From CAYQTO01 sp964420455 (GTDB lineage: Bacteria > Sumerlaeota > Sumerlaeia > SLMS01): a DNA stretch of 27,474 nucleotides. The stretch lies in contig CAYQTO010000028.1 in NCBI GenBank assembly GCA_964420455.1, positions 1 through 27,474 of the forward strand. The letters run 5' to 3'. Both the position numbers and the translations under genes were made by a program. Every line of letters starts with the position of its first letter. Within the stretch, counting starts at the first letter, position 1. Shown piece after piece: positions 1 to 7,548 of the stretch. Below the pieces are notes generated by a model. That model was not told the DNA's origin. It saw only the letters and a program-made list of their open reading frames with translations, and made no database searches.

Positions 1-106
1 CGATATACATGGAATGCTCGGTGAAGCCCATCTTCTTGAGGACAGTCATGGGCTCCAAGGAGGCATTGAGGGAGTAGTGAGAGTCTTTAAGTTCGAAGCG
101 GGCCAT
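1..106 (-). CDS. Partial reading frame, weakly serpin-like, runs off the window start
   Basis: The minus strand reads 35 codons from an ATG at 104-106 to the window edge without a stop. It begins MARFELKDSHYSLN and continues through VLKKMGFTEHSMYI. The pattern 'xRFEL...YSLN...LKKMGFT' resembles the serpin stretch in which a 'PKF' strand is followed by 'YDLK..L..LGM.DAF'. In-frame codons upstream of the ATG (KIALS) also fit that strand, but a stop at 140-142 closes the frame. If this is a serpin, most of its N-terminal part is missing here. No Shine-Dalgarno sequence is visible before the ATG. Base composition is clearly lower in GC than in the neighbouring genes. Alternatively it is simply the start of an unrelated gene. 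The frame is well supported as open; the family call is weak. Confidence 0.4.
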   Translation of the reverse strand, partial: MARFELKDSHYSLNASLEPMTVLKKMGFTEHSMYI

Positions 107-297
107 GGAGAGGGCGATCTTGCCGGAAGTCGTCTCGCGTCAGGGCAAAGGGGATATCCGTGTGTAGCAATTTGCGTACTTACACGGGCAAGGTCCGGCA
201 AGCCTTTTCCGGGACGAGGGGAGCATTTCAGGTCCGGTAAGAGGTGGCGAGAGCATTGCTCTGGACGCCGCGGAGAGCAAGGAGGAGGAGTGTCGCC
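107..297. promoter_or_regulatory. Intergenic region between the partial minus gene and nadB
   Basis: This 191-base stretch separates two divergent genes and so should hold promoters for both, if the minus frame is real. It is lower in GC than the genes around it. I see no convincing -35/-10 pair, operator or riboswitch. Its right end carries a purine-rich AAGGAGGAGG ribosome-binding site at about 279-288 that fixes the nadB start. Confidence 0.35.
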
Positions 298-1863
298 ATG
301 AGCGAAAAAGGACATCGATGCGATGTGTTGGTGATCGGGTCGGGGGCGGCCGGGGCAACGTGTGCGCTGCGGGCGGCGGATCTGGGGCTTTCGGTGATCA
401 TGCTGACGGCAAGCCGGGCCCCGGCGGAGGGCTCCTCGACGAGCTGGGCCCAGGGGGGAATCATCTTTCGCGGCAAGGACGACTCGCCGAGCCAGCTGGC
501 CGCGGATATCTGCACGGCGGGGGGAAACATCTGTCGCACGGACGCGGTGGGCTTGCTGGCGGAGCGGGGGCCACGCCTCGTGGAGGAACTGCTCATCGAG
601 CGGTGCGGGGTGCCCTTCGATCGCAACGGTGACGGGCTGGACGTGACAGAGGAAGGGGCCCACTCGCGCCCGCGCATCATCCATGTGGAGGACGCGACCG
701 GACGCAGCATCGCGAGTCACCTGCTGCGCGAGGTGATGAACCATGCGGGCATCCGGCTGGTGACCGGCGGGTTGGCGGTGGACCTGATCATGCGGGGCTT
801 CCACACCAAGGACCCTTCGGACATCTACCACCGTCCGCGGTGCCTTGGCGCGTATGTGTTCGACCTGGATTCGGCGGAGGTGTTTCCGATCGTCGCACGC
901 GAGACGGTGCTGGCGACGGGCGGCCTGGGGCGGATCTTCCTCCACTCGACAAACCCGCCCAGTTCCCGCGGCGACGGGCTCGCCATGGCCTACCGCGCGG
1001 GGGCGCGGGTCATCCACCTCGAATACGTCCAGTTCCATCCGACGGCGCTGTATCACCGGTTGGCGCCGCGGTTCCTCCTCAGCGAATCGATGCGCGGCGA
1101 GGGCGCCCGACTGGTCGACCGCCACGGCCGCCCCTTCATGCACAAGTACCACGAGCAGGGCGACCTCGCCCCCCGCGACGTCGTGGCCCGCGCCATCCAC
1201 GAGGAGATGGTCTCCCAGGGCGAGGACTGCATGTACCTCGACATTACGTCGAAGCCGGCGGAGTGGATCCGCCATCGGTTCCCGACGATTTACGCGTTCT
1301 GCCTGAAGTACGACATCGACCTGACCAGCCGGCCGTGTCCTGTCGTGCCGGCGGCACACTACTCCTGTGGCGGGGTGGCGGTGGATCTCCACGGCCGGTC
1401 GAACGTGACCGGGCTGCGCGCCGTCGGCGAGGTCAGCTGCACGGGCGTCCACGGGGCGAACCGGCTCGCGAGCACCTCGCTCCTCGAGGCCATCACCTGG
1501 GGCACCACGGCCGCCGAGGGCATCCACGAGGACCTCGCCGAGAACCCCCTCCCGGAGATCCACGAGATCCTCCCCTGGCAGATCGAAACCGAGGAGATCG
1601 ACCCCACCCTCATCGGCCAGGACTGGGTCACGATTCGCATGACCATGTGGAACTATGTGGGGCTGGTGCGGCGGAGGAAGCATCTGGACCGGGCGCTGAA
1701 GATCCTCCGGGAGCTTCAGTACGAGATCGAGTTTTTCTACCGGCGGGCGAAGTTGTCGGAACTGATCATCGGGTTGCGCAACGGGGTGCAGGCCGCCCTG
1801 GCGGTGACCCACGGGGCGTATCGCAACCGTGTGAGCCGCGGGGGGCACTATCGGGTGGACTAG
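298..1863 (+). CDS. nadB: L-aspartate oxidase (quinolinate synthase B subunit)
   Basis: A 521-residue flavoenzyme that oxidises L-aspartate to iminoaspartate, the first step of de novo NAD synthesis in the cytoplasm; NadA would then make quinolinate. The dinucleotide fold GSGAAG is at residues 14-19 and the FAD loop SSTSWAQGG at 46-54. The segment HSRPRIIHVEDATG is typical of NadB rather than of succinate dehydrogenase or fumarate reductase. Expected catalytic and substrate residues are present: YVQFHP (His247), SMRGEG (Arg266), PRDVVARAI (Arg293), HYSCGG (His354), then GANRLAS. Length is close to the usual 530-540. The start follows AAGGAGGAGG; an upstream in-frame ATG at 244 lacks such a site. 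nadA and nadC are not adjacent. The gene ends 9 bases before the convergent prepilin gene. Fumarate reductase flavoprotein is the only realistic alternative and fits less well. Confidence 0.93.
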   Translation: MSEKGHRCDVLVIGSGAAGATCALRAADLGLSVIMLTASRAPAEGSSTSWAQGGIIFRGKDDSPSQLAADICTAGGNICRTDAVGLLAERGPRLVEELLIERCGVPFDRNGDGLDVTEEGAHSRPRIIHVEDATGRSIASHLLREVMNHAGIRLVTGGLAVDLIMRGFHTKDPSDIYHRPRCLGAYVFDLDSAEVFPIVARETVLATGGLGRIFLHSTNPPSSRGDGLAMAYRAGARVIHLEYVQFHPTALYHRLAPRFLLSESMRGEGARLVDRHGRPFMHKYHEQGDLAPRDVVARAIHEEMVSQGEDCMYLDITSKPAEWIRHRFPTIYAFCLKYDIDLTSRPCPVVPAAHYSCGGVAVDLHGRSNVTGLRAVGEVSCTGVHGANRLASTSLLEAITWGTTAAEGIHEDLAENPLPEIHEILPWQIETEEIDPTLIGQDWVTIRMTMWNYVGLVRRRKHLDRALKILRELQYEIEFFYRRAKLSELIIGLRNGVQAALAVTHGAYRNRVSRGGHYRVD

Positions 1864-1872
1864 GGTGGGGGC

Positions 1873-2514
1873 TCAGGGGAGGTCGCGGGGCCGGTCCGGG
1901 CCCTTGCCGGGGCCGGACCAGAAGATGTTGCCTTCGCTGACGGTGCCGTTGGTGGGGTCGTAGGGAGCGATCTCCTCGCCGAGCCAGGCGGGCCAGGTGT
2001 CGGGCCCGGCGCTGCGCATGCCCCACTGGACGGTGGAGGGATTGGAGGCGATGCGAGCCCAGGTGGCGTCGGACTCCCAGGTGCCGTCGGCCCGGCGGCG
2101 GGAGGCCCAGTCGTAGGTCAGCGGATAGACGAAGTTGTTGCTGCTGGCGGGAATGGCGTAGGGATTGTGGGGCTTGGAGCTTGTATATTCGATGATGCGG
2201 CCGCGGGAGGCGAAGGGGTCCGCGGGGACGGAGGTGAGGTAGGCCACGGGGGTGGTAAGGCGGAGGAGACGCCGGAGATAGACGATCTCGCCCTGGTCGG
2301 CGTCGGGGGGATAGCGGCCGCGGTCGATGCGGTACATTTCCACACCGGTGGCGATGGCACGCATGTCGGTCTGGGCGCGGCTGACCTTGGCGCGGGTCTG
2401 TGCCTCCAGGAAGTTCGGCACCGCGATCGCCGCCAGCACGGCGATGATGGCGACGACGACGAGCAGTTCGATGAGCGTCAAAGCGCGGGAGGGGTGCGTC
2501 AGGGCTGGGTGCAT
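1873..2514 (-). CDS. Type IV-like prepilin / pseudopilin (N-terminal methylation domain)
   Basis: A 213-residue prepilin. A short leader of 11 residues precedes LTLIELLVVVAIIAVLAAIA, the canonical hydrophobic helix with Glu at mature position 5 (Glu16 of the precursor). The residue before the predicted cleavage site is Ala11 instead of the usual Gly, a known but less common variant. The helix continues as FLEAQTRAKVSRAQTDMRAI and then YRIDRGRYPP, the pattern of GspG-like pseudopilins common in Planctomycetes-like and other environmental phyla. The C-terminal half is an ordinary globular domain with no cysteines. It would be cut by a prepilin peptidase and assembled into a pilus or type II secretion pseudopilus; no assembly ATPase or secretin is in the window. 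The start overlaps the end of the thioredoxin-like gene by 16 bases, so the two are probably translationally coupled. Confidence 0.9.
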   Translation of the reverse strand: MHPALTHPSRALTLIELLVVVAIIAVLAAIAVPNFLEAQTRAKVSRAQTDMRAIATGVEMYRIDRGRYPPDADQGEIVYLRRLLRLTTPVAYLTSVPADPFASRGRIIEYTSSKPHNPYAIPASSNNFVYPLTYDWASRRRADGTWESDATWARIASNPSTVQWGMRSAGPDTWPAWLGEEIAPYDPTNGTVSEGNIFWSGPGKGPDRPRDLP

Positions 2515-3068
2515 GTGGCAATTTCCAAAAGGTCGAGGATTTCGGCGATGGTTTCGTTGCCGTTTGGGTCCGCGTCATACCGGGTGGAGACTTGCCTGCG
2601 GGCGGCGGCGATGTCTCCGGCGGCCTTGCCCCGGGCGATCAACCGGCGGCACCCCGCCGGCATGGGGCCCCAGTTTCCGCATTCCTTGCATTCGTGGTTG
2701 AGGAAGATCAACTTGGGAATGGCCTCGCCCCCGTTGGTGAGGAAGCGGGCAAAGAGGTCCCGGTGTTCCCCGCGGAGGAGGTAGCGGGTGTGGAGGTTGG
2801 GGGCGGCGTCGGCGAGCCGCTCGAGGATGGGGACGTGGCGGTGGACGTCGCCGCACCAGTCCTCGGCGATGACGAGCACATGGACAGGGCGGGGAAGGGC
2901 GGCCAGGAGCGCCTCGTGGAGGGGTTCGAGGACCGTGGCGCTGCGGCGTTGCTCCATGACCTCGGCGTTTGCCGGTTTCTCCGCGATGTCGAGCCACTGT
3001 CTATACGTTCGGGCAGCCTGGTGGATGGCGGCGAGGTCGAGGGCGGGGAGAATGGGGGGGCGGGGCAT
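2499..3068 (-). CDS. Thioredoxin-fold protein with WCGDV instead of WCxxC
   Basis: A 189-residue cytoplasmic protein of the thioredoxin family whose members carry an 'E-x-W-C-G-D' motif. Here VLVIAEDWCGDVHRHVPIL places Cys72 at the usual N-terminal end of the active-site helix, but the second cysteine is missing. The cis-proline region appears as EAIPKLIFL (about residues 115-123). Directly after it comes HECKECGNWGP, with an extra Cys-x-x-Cys at residues 127 and 130, where relatives as I remember them have a GxWGxxP turn without cysteines. No signal peptide is visible. The ATG is preceded by AAGGA seven bases upstream. The gene lies 75 bases after the propeller-like gene and overlaps the prepilin gene downstream. 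Its role (redox, or a bacillithiol/thiol-related process) cannot be decided from sequence. Confidence 0.82.
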   Translation of the reverse strand: MPRPPILPALDLAAIHQAARTYRQWLDIAEKPANAEVMEQRRSATVLEPLHEALLAALPRPVHVLVIAEDWCGDVHRHVPILERLADAAPNLHTRYLLRGEHRDLFARFLTNGGEAIPKLIFLNHECKECGNWGPMPAGCRRLIARGKAAGDIAAARRQVSTRYDADPNGNETIAEILDLLEIATCTQP

Positions 3069-3100
3069 GGGACGTCCTTGGCAGGGCTTGATATTCCATG

Positions 3101-3136
3101 CGGGTAATACCCGATGCCCGTCAACCGTGCATCGGG
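3101..3136 (-). terminator. Nested inverted repeats between two minus-strand genes
   Basis: CCCGATGC at 3110-3117 pairs perfectly with GCATCGGG at 3129-3136 around an 11-base loop. The competing palindrome CGGGTAATACCCG occupies 3101-3113 and shares bases with the first stem, so the two hairpins exclude each other. They sit right after the stop of the propeller-like gene (3144) and before the thioredoxin-like gene (start 3068). There is no T-run, so this could be a weak terminator, an attenuator or a protein-binding palindrome. Confidence 0.35.
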
Positions 3137-3143
3137 CCGTGGG

Positions 3144-4394
3144 CTAATCTTCGATGGCCGTACGATAGACGGTGCCCGCGGCTCCCGCCTGATAGGCGTA
3201 TCCGTCGCCCGACGTGATATACAGGTGGCCGTCGTGAACGAGGATGTTCTCGGACTTCATGGCGGTGTTGCCGGTGAGGGCGGCGAAATCACGCCAGGGT
3301 TCCTCGGCGCCGTTGCGCGCATCAAAGAGCACGTCGGGATCCGGGGTGAAGCGATAGACGCGCGAGGGCTTGGCGCTGACAAGGTAAAGGCGGCCCTCGT
3401 CGTCGAAGGCCATGTCGGTGAGGTCGGCGGAGTGGAGGGTGCGAGGATCCCAGGGGTCGAAGCGGGCGAGCAGTTCGATTTCGGGCGGAATGGCGGGTTC
3501 GCCCGCCGCGTCCATGCGGAGGCGGACCACGTGGGAGGAGGTGCGCGTGGCGAGGTAGAGCCATCCGTCGCGATGGGCGAGGGCGCTGTGGCCGGTGATG
3601 GTGACGGGGCCGGCGTTGGTGGTGTCGATGTCGGTTCCGAGGAAGAATTCGGAGGGGGCGGGGCCGGCGTTGGGATCGTCCAGATAGACAGACAGGTCGT
3701 AGCGGACGAGGGCGTTGTTGTCCTTGCCGACGGCGTAGAGCCAGTTGCCGACGGGGAGGAGGTTGTTGGGCCCGTTGAGCCAGCCGTGGGGCGGGTCGAA
3801 GTAAGCGGGGTCGTGGTGGGGATAGATGCCGCCGTACTCGTGGTTATGGCGCTCGACCTCGGACCATTGGCCGGTGCGTGTGTCGTAGCGGAGAATGGCG
3901 TCCGTGAGGTTCTTGCTGAAGGAGCGGCCAGGCCCCGTGCGGGGCTTGTCGACGCCGGAGAAGGCGCAGATGTAGAAGCTTTGGGTGGGTTCGTGCCAGC
4001 GGAGGCCGGCGTAGGGGCGGTCGGTGAGGCGGTCGCTCTCGGGGGGATTGGCGGTCACATCCCAGAGGCGAAAGGGCGGGTTCGTGGGGAGGGCGATGAC
4101 CTCGCCGTTGGTGCGGACCGCGTCGGAGAGCGGTTCCTCGCCGACCGGTTGGGCGATGGCTGTGTCGATGCGAAAGATGGTCCCGGCGCGGTCGGCAATC
4201 TCGGCGCTGACGCCTCCGGCGCCCCGGACGCGGCCGCGGCTGAGCACATAAAGATCCCCGTCAACCACCGCGAGACCCCGGGGGAAGGGGGAGATGGTGG
4301 TCACCCGGGCGACCTCGGCGGCGAGGAGGGGCGTGGCGGGCAGGGAGAGGGAGACGGCCAGTGCGATAGCGGGACAGAGGCTTTTCGAGATCAT
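3144..4394 (-). CDS. Secreted beta-propeller-like protein
   Basis: A 416-residue exported protein of unknown substrate. A clear Sec signal peptide, MISKSLCPAIALAV...LPLLA-like and ending near PLLAA, starts at the ATG at 4394, which has CGAAGG seven bases upstream. An in-frame GTG at 4436 would add a lysine-rich tail with a badly spaced ribosome site and is less likely. The mature chain is built of short repeats such as RGLAVVDGDLYVLSRG, HSALAHRDGWLYLATRTSS, TDMAFDDEGRLYLVSA and ILVHDGHLYITSGDG, each a strand pair ending in 'G-x-LY-(V/L/I)'. This is typical of NHL, SMP-30 or sorbosone-dehydrogenase-like propellers. No catalytic signature is obvious. It is transcribed away from the ELWxxDGT-repeat gene and probably heads the minus-strand group with the thioredoxin-like and prepilin genes. 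Confidence 0.82.
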   Translation of the reverse strand: MISKSLCPAIALAVSLSLPATPLLAAEVARVTTISPFPRGLAVVDGDLYVLSRGRVRGAGGVSAEIADRAGTIFRIDTAIAQPVGEEPLSDAVRTNGEVIALPTNPPFRLWDVTANPPESDRLTDRPYAGLRWHEPTQSFYICAFSGVDKPRTGPGRSFSKNLTDAILRYDTRTGQWSEVERHNHEYGGIYPHHDPAYFDPPHGWLNGPNNLLPVGNWLYAVGKDNNALVRYDLSVYLDDPNAGPAPSEFFLGTDIDTTNAGPVTITGHSALAHRDGWLYLATRTSSHVVRLRMDAAGEPAIPPEIELLARFDPWDPRTLHSADLTDMAFDDEGRLYLVSAKPSRVYRFTPDPDVLFDARNGAEEPWRDFAALTGNTAMKSENILVHDGHLYITSGDGYAYQAGAAGTVYRTAIED

Positions 4395-4638
4395 GGAAAC
4401 CTTCGATCTTTTCTTTTTTTGGGAATTAAGACTCACGCCCTTCGCCGGGTCCCGTCAATGGAAGGTGGACACATTATGTCCTCTATCGGCGGATTTTCCG
4501 CTTGTGACTGATGACGTCGTGGGGTGGTGTTTACAACAGGCTCCAAAATATGTTTTGCCGCGACAACTGTCCCGGCGTGGTGCAGGGCCTCCGCTCACGC
4601 GAAACGGAGCCCGACTTCAGCGAATCGGACCTGCGAAC
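4395..4638. promoter_or_regulatory. Divergent intergenic region, lower GC
   Basis: These 244 bases separate two divergently transcribed exported-protein genes and must carry promoters for both. A small perfect hairpin, GCGGA-TTT-TCCGC, lies at 4489-4501, and TTTACA at about 4530 and AT-rich AAAATATGTTTTG at 4546-4558 are the most promoter-like words. I cannot pair them at a standard spacing. No riboswitch is recognised. Confidence 0.3.
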
Positions 4639-7527
4639 ATGAAACACCCGTTTCTTGCCTTTGGGCTTCTTGCATTGGGGGCGGCGGCCCTCGCGGGCGA
4701 CGCATCGAAGGGAATTTTCCGGCCCCAGCCGCCGGAGATTACGGTGACCCTGCTGAAGGATATCCACACGGGGGACCAGGGCTCGTTCCCGACAAGACTG
4801 GCGGGGCTGCTGCTCCCGGGAAACGTGTCGCGGTTGTATCTGTCGGCGCAGGGAAACGAGGGAGGCTTTGAGGCCTGGCAGTACTCCCCCGATGACGGGA
4901 CGGTGGAGCGGCTGAGCTTCATCACACAGAACCGCTTCTCTGATGCGAGCGCCCGCCAGTGGACCCCGTACGACCTGGATACAGGCACGGTGTTCTTCAC
5001 GGCGCAGGGGGAGGCCGGGCCGGAGGTCTATACGCTCGACTACCTCACCGGGGAGACCATGCTCCTCAAGGACATCCAGCCGGAGGGCACGTTCACCGCG
5101 CCGACGATCATCGGCCGCGTCGGCGACAAGTTCTACTTCATTGCCGAAAGCGAGGACGGGGGGAGGGAGCTGTGGACGACGGACGGCACGGAGGAGGGCA
5201 CGAGCCAACTCCTCGACCTGAACAGCGGCGTCGGCGACGCGTTCGATTCCCAACCGGAATTCCTGGTCATCGGCGCCCGGACGGAAAACGCCAAGCTGTA
5301 TATCACCGCAAACAATGGCAGCACCGGTCTCGAGGTCTTTGAACTGGTGGGGGACGACCTCCTTCCCGTGGGCGATATTCGGGAAGGGAGCGTGAGTTCC
5401 ATCCCGAGCGAGTATACGCAGGTGGGGGACGAGGTGTACTTCTCCGCGATCGATTCCAACGGCCGGCGCCAGCTCTTCGTGACGGGAGAAGGCATCGCCG
5501 GCATCGGCCAGATCACCATGTTCACCGAAGGAAACCCGGACGTCCGCGAGCTGAAGAACGTGGGCGGGCGGCTGCTGTTCGTGGTGAATGGCAACGAAAT
5601 CTGGGAGTACGATCCGGCCACATCGATCCAGCCGGAACGGTTGGTGACGCTGCCGCCGCCGTCCTCCGAACTGGGTGTCGAGCCGTTCGTGACGGACATC
5701 GTCGCCAGCGAGGTCGACGACCGCTTCTACTTCGCCTATGGATCCGAGGGCTTTCGAAAGACCGTTTGGGTGTCGGATGGGACGGAGGAGGGAACGACGG
5801 CGCTCGAGGAGCGGCCCTCTTCCGGTGTGGCCTATGATCCGGACTGGCTGACAGCGATGCCCGCGGGTACGGGAATCGGGTTGTTGTACGTGGCGAACGA
5901 TCCGCTGGTGGGCCGCGAAATCCATGTGACCGACGGCACGCCGGAGGGAACCGGCCCCATCGGCGACATCGTCCCCGGTCCGAACAGTTCCTTCAACAAC
6001 TCGCCGGACGATCTCGAACTGTTTGGCGGCCGGGTCTACTTCAGTGCCGGCGCGGACAACCAAGGCAACGAGCTCTGGAGCACCGACGGCACCGAGACAG
6101 GCACCCGCAAAGAAGCCAACATCAACACGCTGGGGGACGATAGCCTTCCGCGCCTCCCCACGCCGCTCGGCGACGGCCAGGTCTTCTTTCGTGCCGATGA
6201 CGGCACCCACGGACCCGAGTTGTGGGTCACCGATGGGACCGAGGCGGGGACACGCCTCGTCAGCGACATCGTCCCCGGCGTCGACGGCAGCTCTCCCGAA
6301 TGGCTGACGCCCGCGGGCGACTTCCTCTACTTCACCGCCGATACCCCTGAGTACGGCAGGGAACTCTGGCGCACCGATGGCACCGAGGAGGGGACCCAAC
6401 TCTTTCGCGACCTCGCTGCCGGACCCAGGGACGGACGTCCAACGGATATCATCGCCATGCCGCCGTTTATCTACTGCGCCGCGGATTTCGATGATGAAGG
6501 CATCGAGGTCTGTCGGCTCGATACGTCGAACCCGGACAACGACGTGGTCTATGACATCGTTCCGGGACCCGACGGCTCGTTCCCGAACGACCTGTTGTGC
6601 TTCAATGGCGAGATCACCTTCACCGCCGCGGACCCGGATGATCCCAATGTAGGGCGCGAATTGTACATGCTGCCGGTTGATGAGGCTCCGACGCAAATCA
6701 CCGACATCGATTCTGGTGGTCAGTTCGTATTCGGATACTCGGACCTGACTCTTCTCGATAACCTACTCGCGATGACCCTGTACCTCAGCGGCTCCAGCGA
6801 GCCCTGGATCAGCGACGGGACCCCGGATGGCACAAAGCGCATGGGGGAGGAAGGAGAAGTGACCCAGCCGTTCGAATACACGGAGGTGGAAGACAAAGTG
6901 TACTTCACGGCCGAGCGGGAAGGTGGCCGAAGGAGCGTGAACGAGTACAGCATACTCGAGGAGAACCTCCGCGAGGCGGGATACATTCTCGACGACAATG
7001 AGGAAGTGATAGACCTCGAGTCAGCCGGCGAGAAACTCCTTGTCTATACACGTCAGGAAGTCGAGCCGTCCGTCCGCGACAACCAGGTCGTGGTTCTGGA
7101 CGCGGTTGACTTCACGACGCAGACCTTGGGGCTCCTCCAGGTCAGCAACGAGCTCCGGGAGCCAGACGAGGCGGAACACGACCGGATGGGCTCCGTCGCA
7201 CGCGCGCGTCTGCGCGGGTACAGCCAATTGACGTTGGCGACGGCGGCTCTGTTTGGCGATTCCGAGGTATTTGGCTTTCTCCTTAACAAGCAGGAGGAGC
7301 TGGACGCCTCGCCCCGGAACTTCCTTTTCGTTCTTGGGGTGGAAAATCTGGTGCTCACGACAACCCGTCTGCCCGGCCCGATCAGCCCCTGGCCGGAAGT
7401 GGGACGAATCAGCGACACGACGGCGATCGTAACGATACAGGACCCGGTTCTGGGGTATGAACCGTTTCTCCTGACGACGGAGGGGATCCCGGTAGGGCCG
7501 GAGGCGGAGGGCTGGATGCTGCGCTAG
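4639..7527 (+). CDS. Secreted ELWxxDGT-repeat protein
   Basis: A 962-residue exported protein made of 'ELWxxDGTxxGT' repeats. A signal peptide, MKHPFLAFGLLALGAAALAG, begins at the ATG at 4639; earlier in-frame starts are unlikely because they add non-signal sequence. Clear repeat copies begin near residues 177 (ELWTTDGTEEGT), 377 (VWVSDGTEEGT), 427 (EIHVTDGTPEGT), 478 (ELWSTDGTETGT), 527 (ELWVTDGTEAGT), 575 (ELWRTDGTEEGT) and 721 (PWISDGTPDGT). The central copies are spaced about 50 residues apart. Each is followed by a 'DI.PG..GS.P' strand and a 'G..YF.A' strand, as expected of propeller-like blades. Such proteins are surface or secreted and their ligands are generally unknown. The last 200 residues lose the motif. 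There is no sorting signal or transmembrane anchor at the C-terminus. The gene ends 21 bases before the convergent recD2. Confidence 0.87.
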   Translation: MKHPFLAFGLLALGAAALAGDASKGIFRPQPPEITVTLLKDIHTGDQGSFPTRLAGLLLPGNVSRLYLSAQGNEGGFEAWQYSPDDGTVERLSFITQNRFSDASARQWTPYDLDTGTVFFTAQGEAGPEVYTLDYLTGETMLLKDIQPEGTFTAPTIIGRVGDKFYFIAESEDGGRELWTTDGTEEGTSQLLDLNSGVGDAFDSQPEFLVIGARTENAKLYITANNGSTGLEVFELVGDDLLPVGDIREGSVSSIPSEYTQVGDEVYFSAIDSNGRRQLFVTGEGIAGIGQITMFTEGNPDVRELKNVGGRLLFVVNGNEIWEYDPATSIQPERLVTLPPPSSELGVEPFVTDIVASEVDDRFYFAYGSEGFRKTVWVSDGTEEGTTALEERPSSGVAYDPDWLTAMPAGTGIGLLYVANDPLVGREIHVTDGTPEGTGPIGDIVPGPNSSFNNSPDDLELFGGRVYFSAGADNQGNELWSTDGTETGTRKEANINTLGDDSLPRLPTPLGDGQVFFRADDGTHGPELWVTDGTEAGTRLVSDIVPGVDGSSPEWLTPAGDFLYFTADTPEYGRELWRTDGTEEGTQLFRDLAAGPRDGRPTDIIAMPPFIYCAADFDDEGIEVCRLDTSNPDNDVVYDIVPGPDGSFPNDLLCFNGEITFTAADPDDPNVGRELYMLPVDEAPTQITDIDSGGQFVFGYSDLTLLDNLLAMTLYLSGSSEPWISDGTPDGTKRMGEEGEVTQPFEYTEVEDKVYFTAEREGGRRSVNEYSILEENLREAGYILDDNEEVIDLESAGEKLLVYTRQEVEPSVRDNQVVVLDAVDFTTQTLGLLQVSNELREPDEAEHDRMGSVARARLRGYSQLTLATAALFGDSEVFGFLLNKQEELDASPRNFLFVLGVENLVLTTTRLPGPISPWPEVGRISDTTAIVTIQDPVLGYEPFLLTTEGIPVGPEAEGWMLR

Positions 7528-7548
7528 CGGGGCCCCGGCCGGAGGGAT

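Noticed and set aside
46..1848. 600-residue open frame opposite nadB
   Set aside because: nadB has all catalytic motifs and a good ribosome site; the opposite frame is Arg/Pro/His-rich without domains.
4395..4436. Upstream GTG start for the propeller-like protein
   Set aside because: Adds a lysine-rich tail before the signal peptide, and its ribosome site is too close to the codon; ATG 4394 has proper spacing.
4531..6696. 721-residue open frame opposite the ELWxxDGT-repeat gene
   Set aside because: The plus frame has a signal peptide and regular repeats; the minus frame is a mirror.
7528..7548. GGGGCCCCGGCCGG palindromes between the ELWxxDGT and recD2 stops as a bidirectional terminator
   Set aside because: Short self-complementary GC words are frequent here, with no T-run on either side; not enough to call a terminator.
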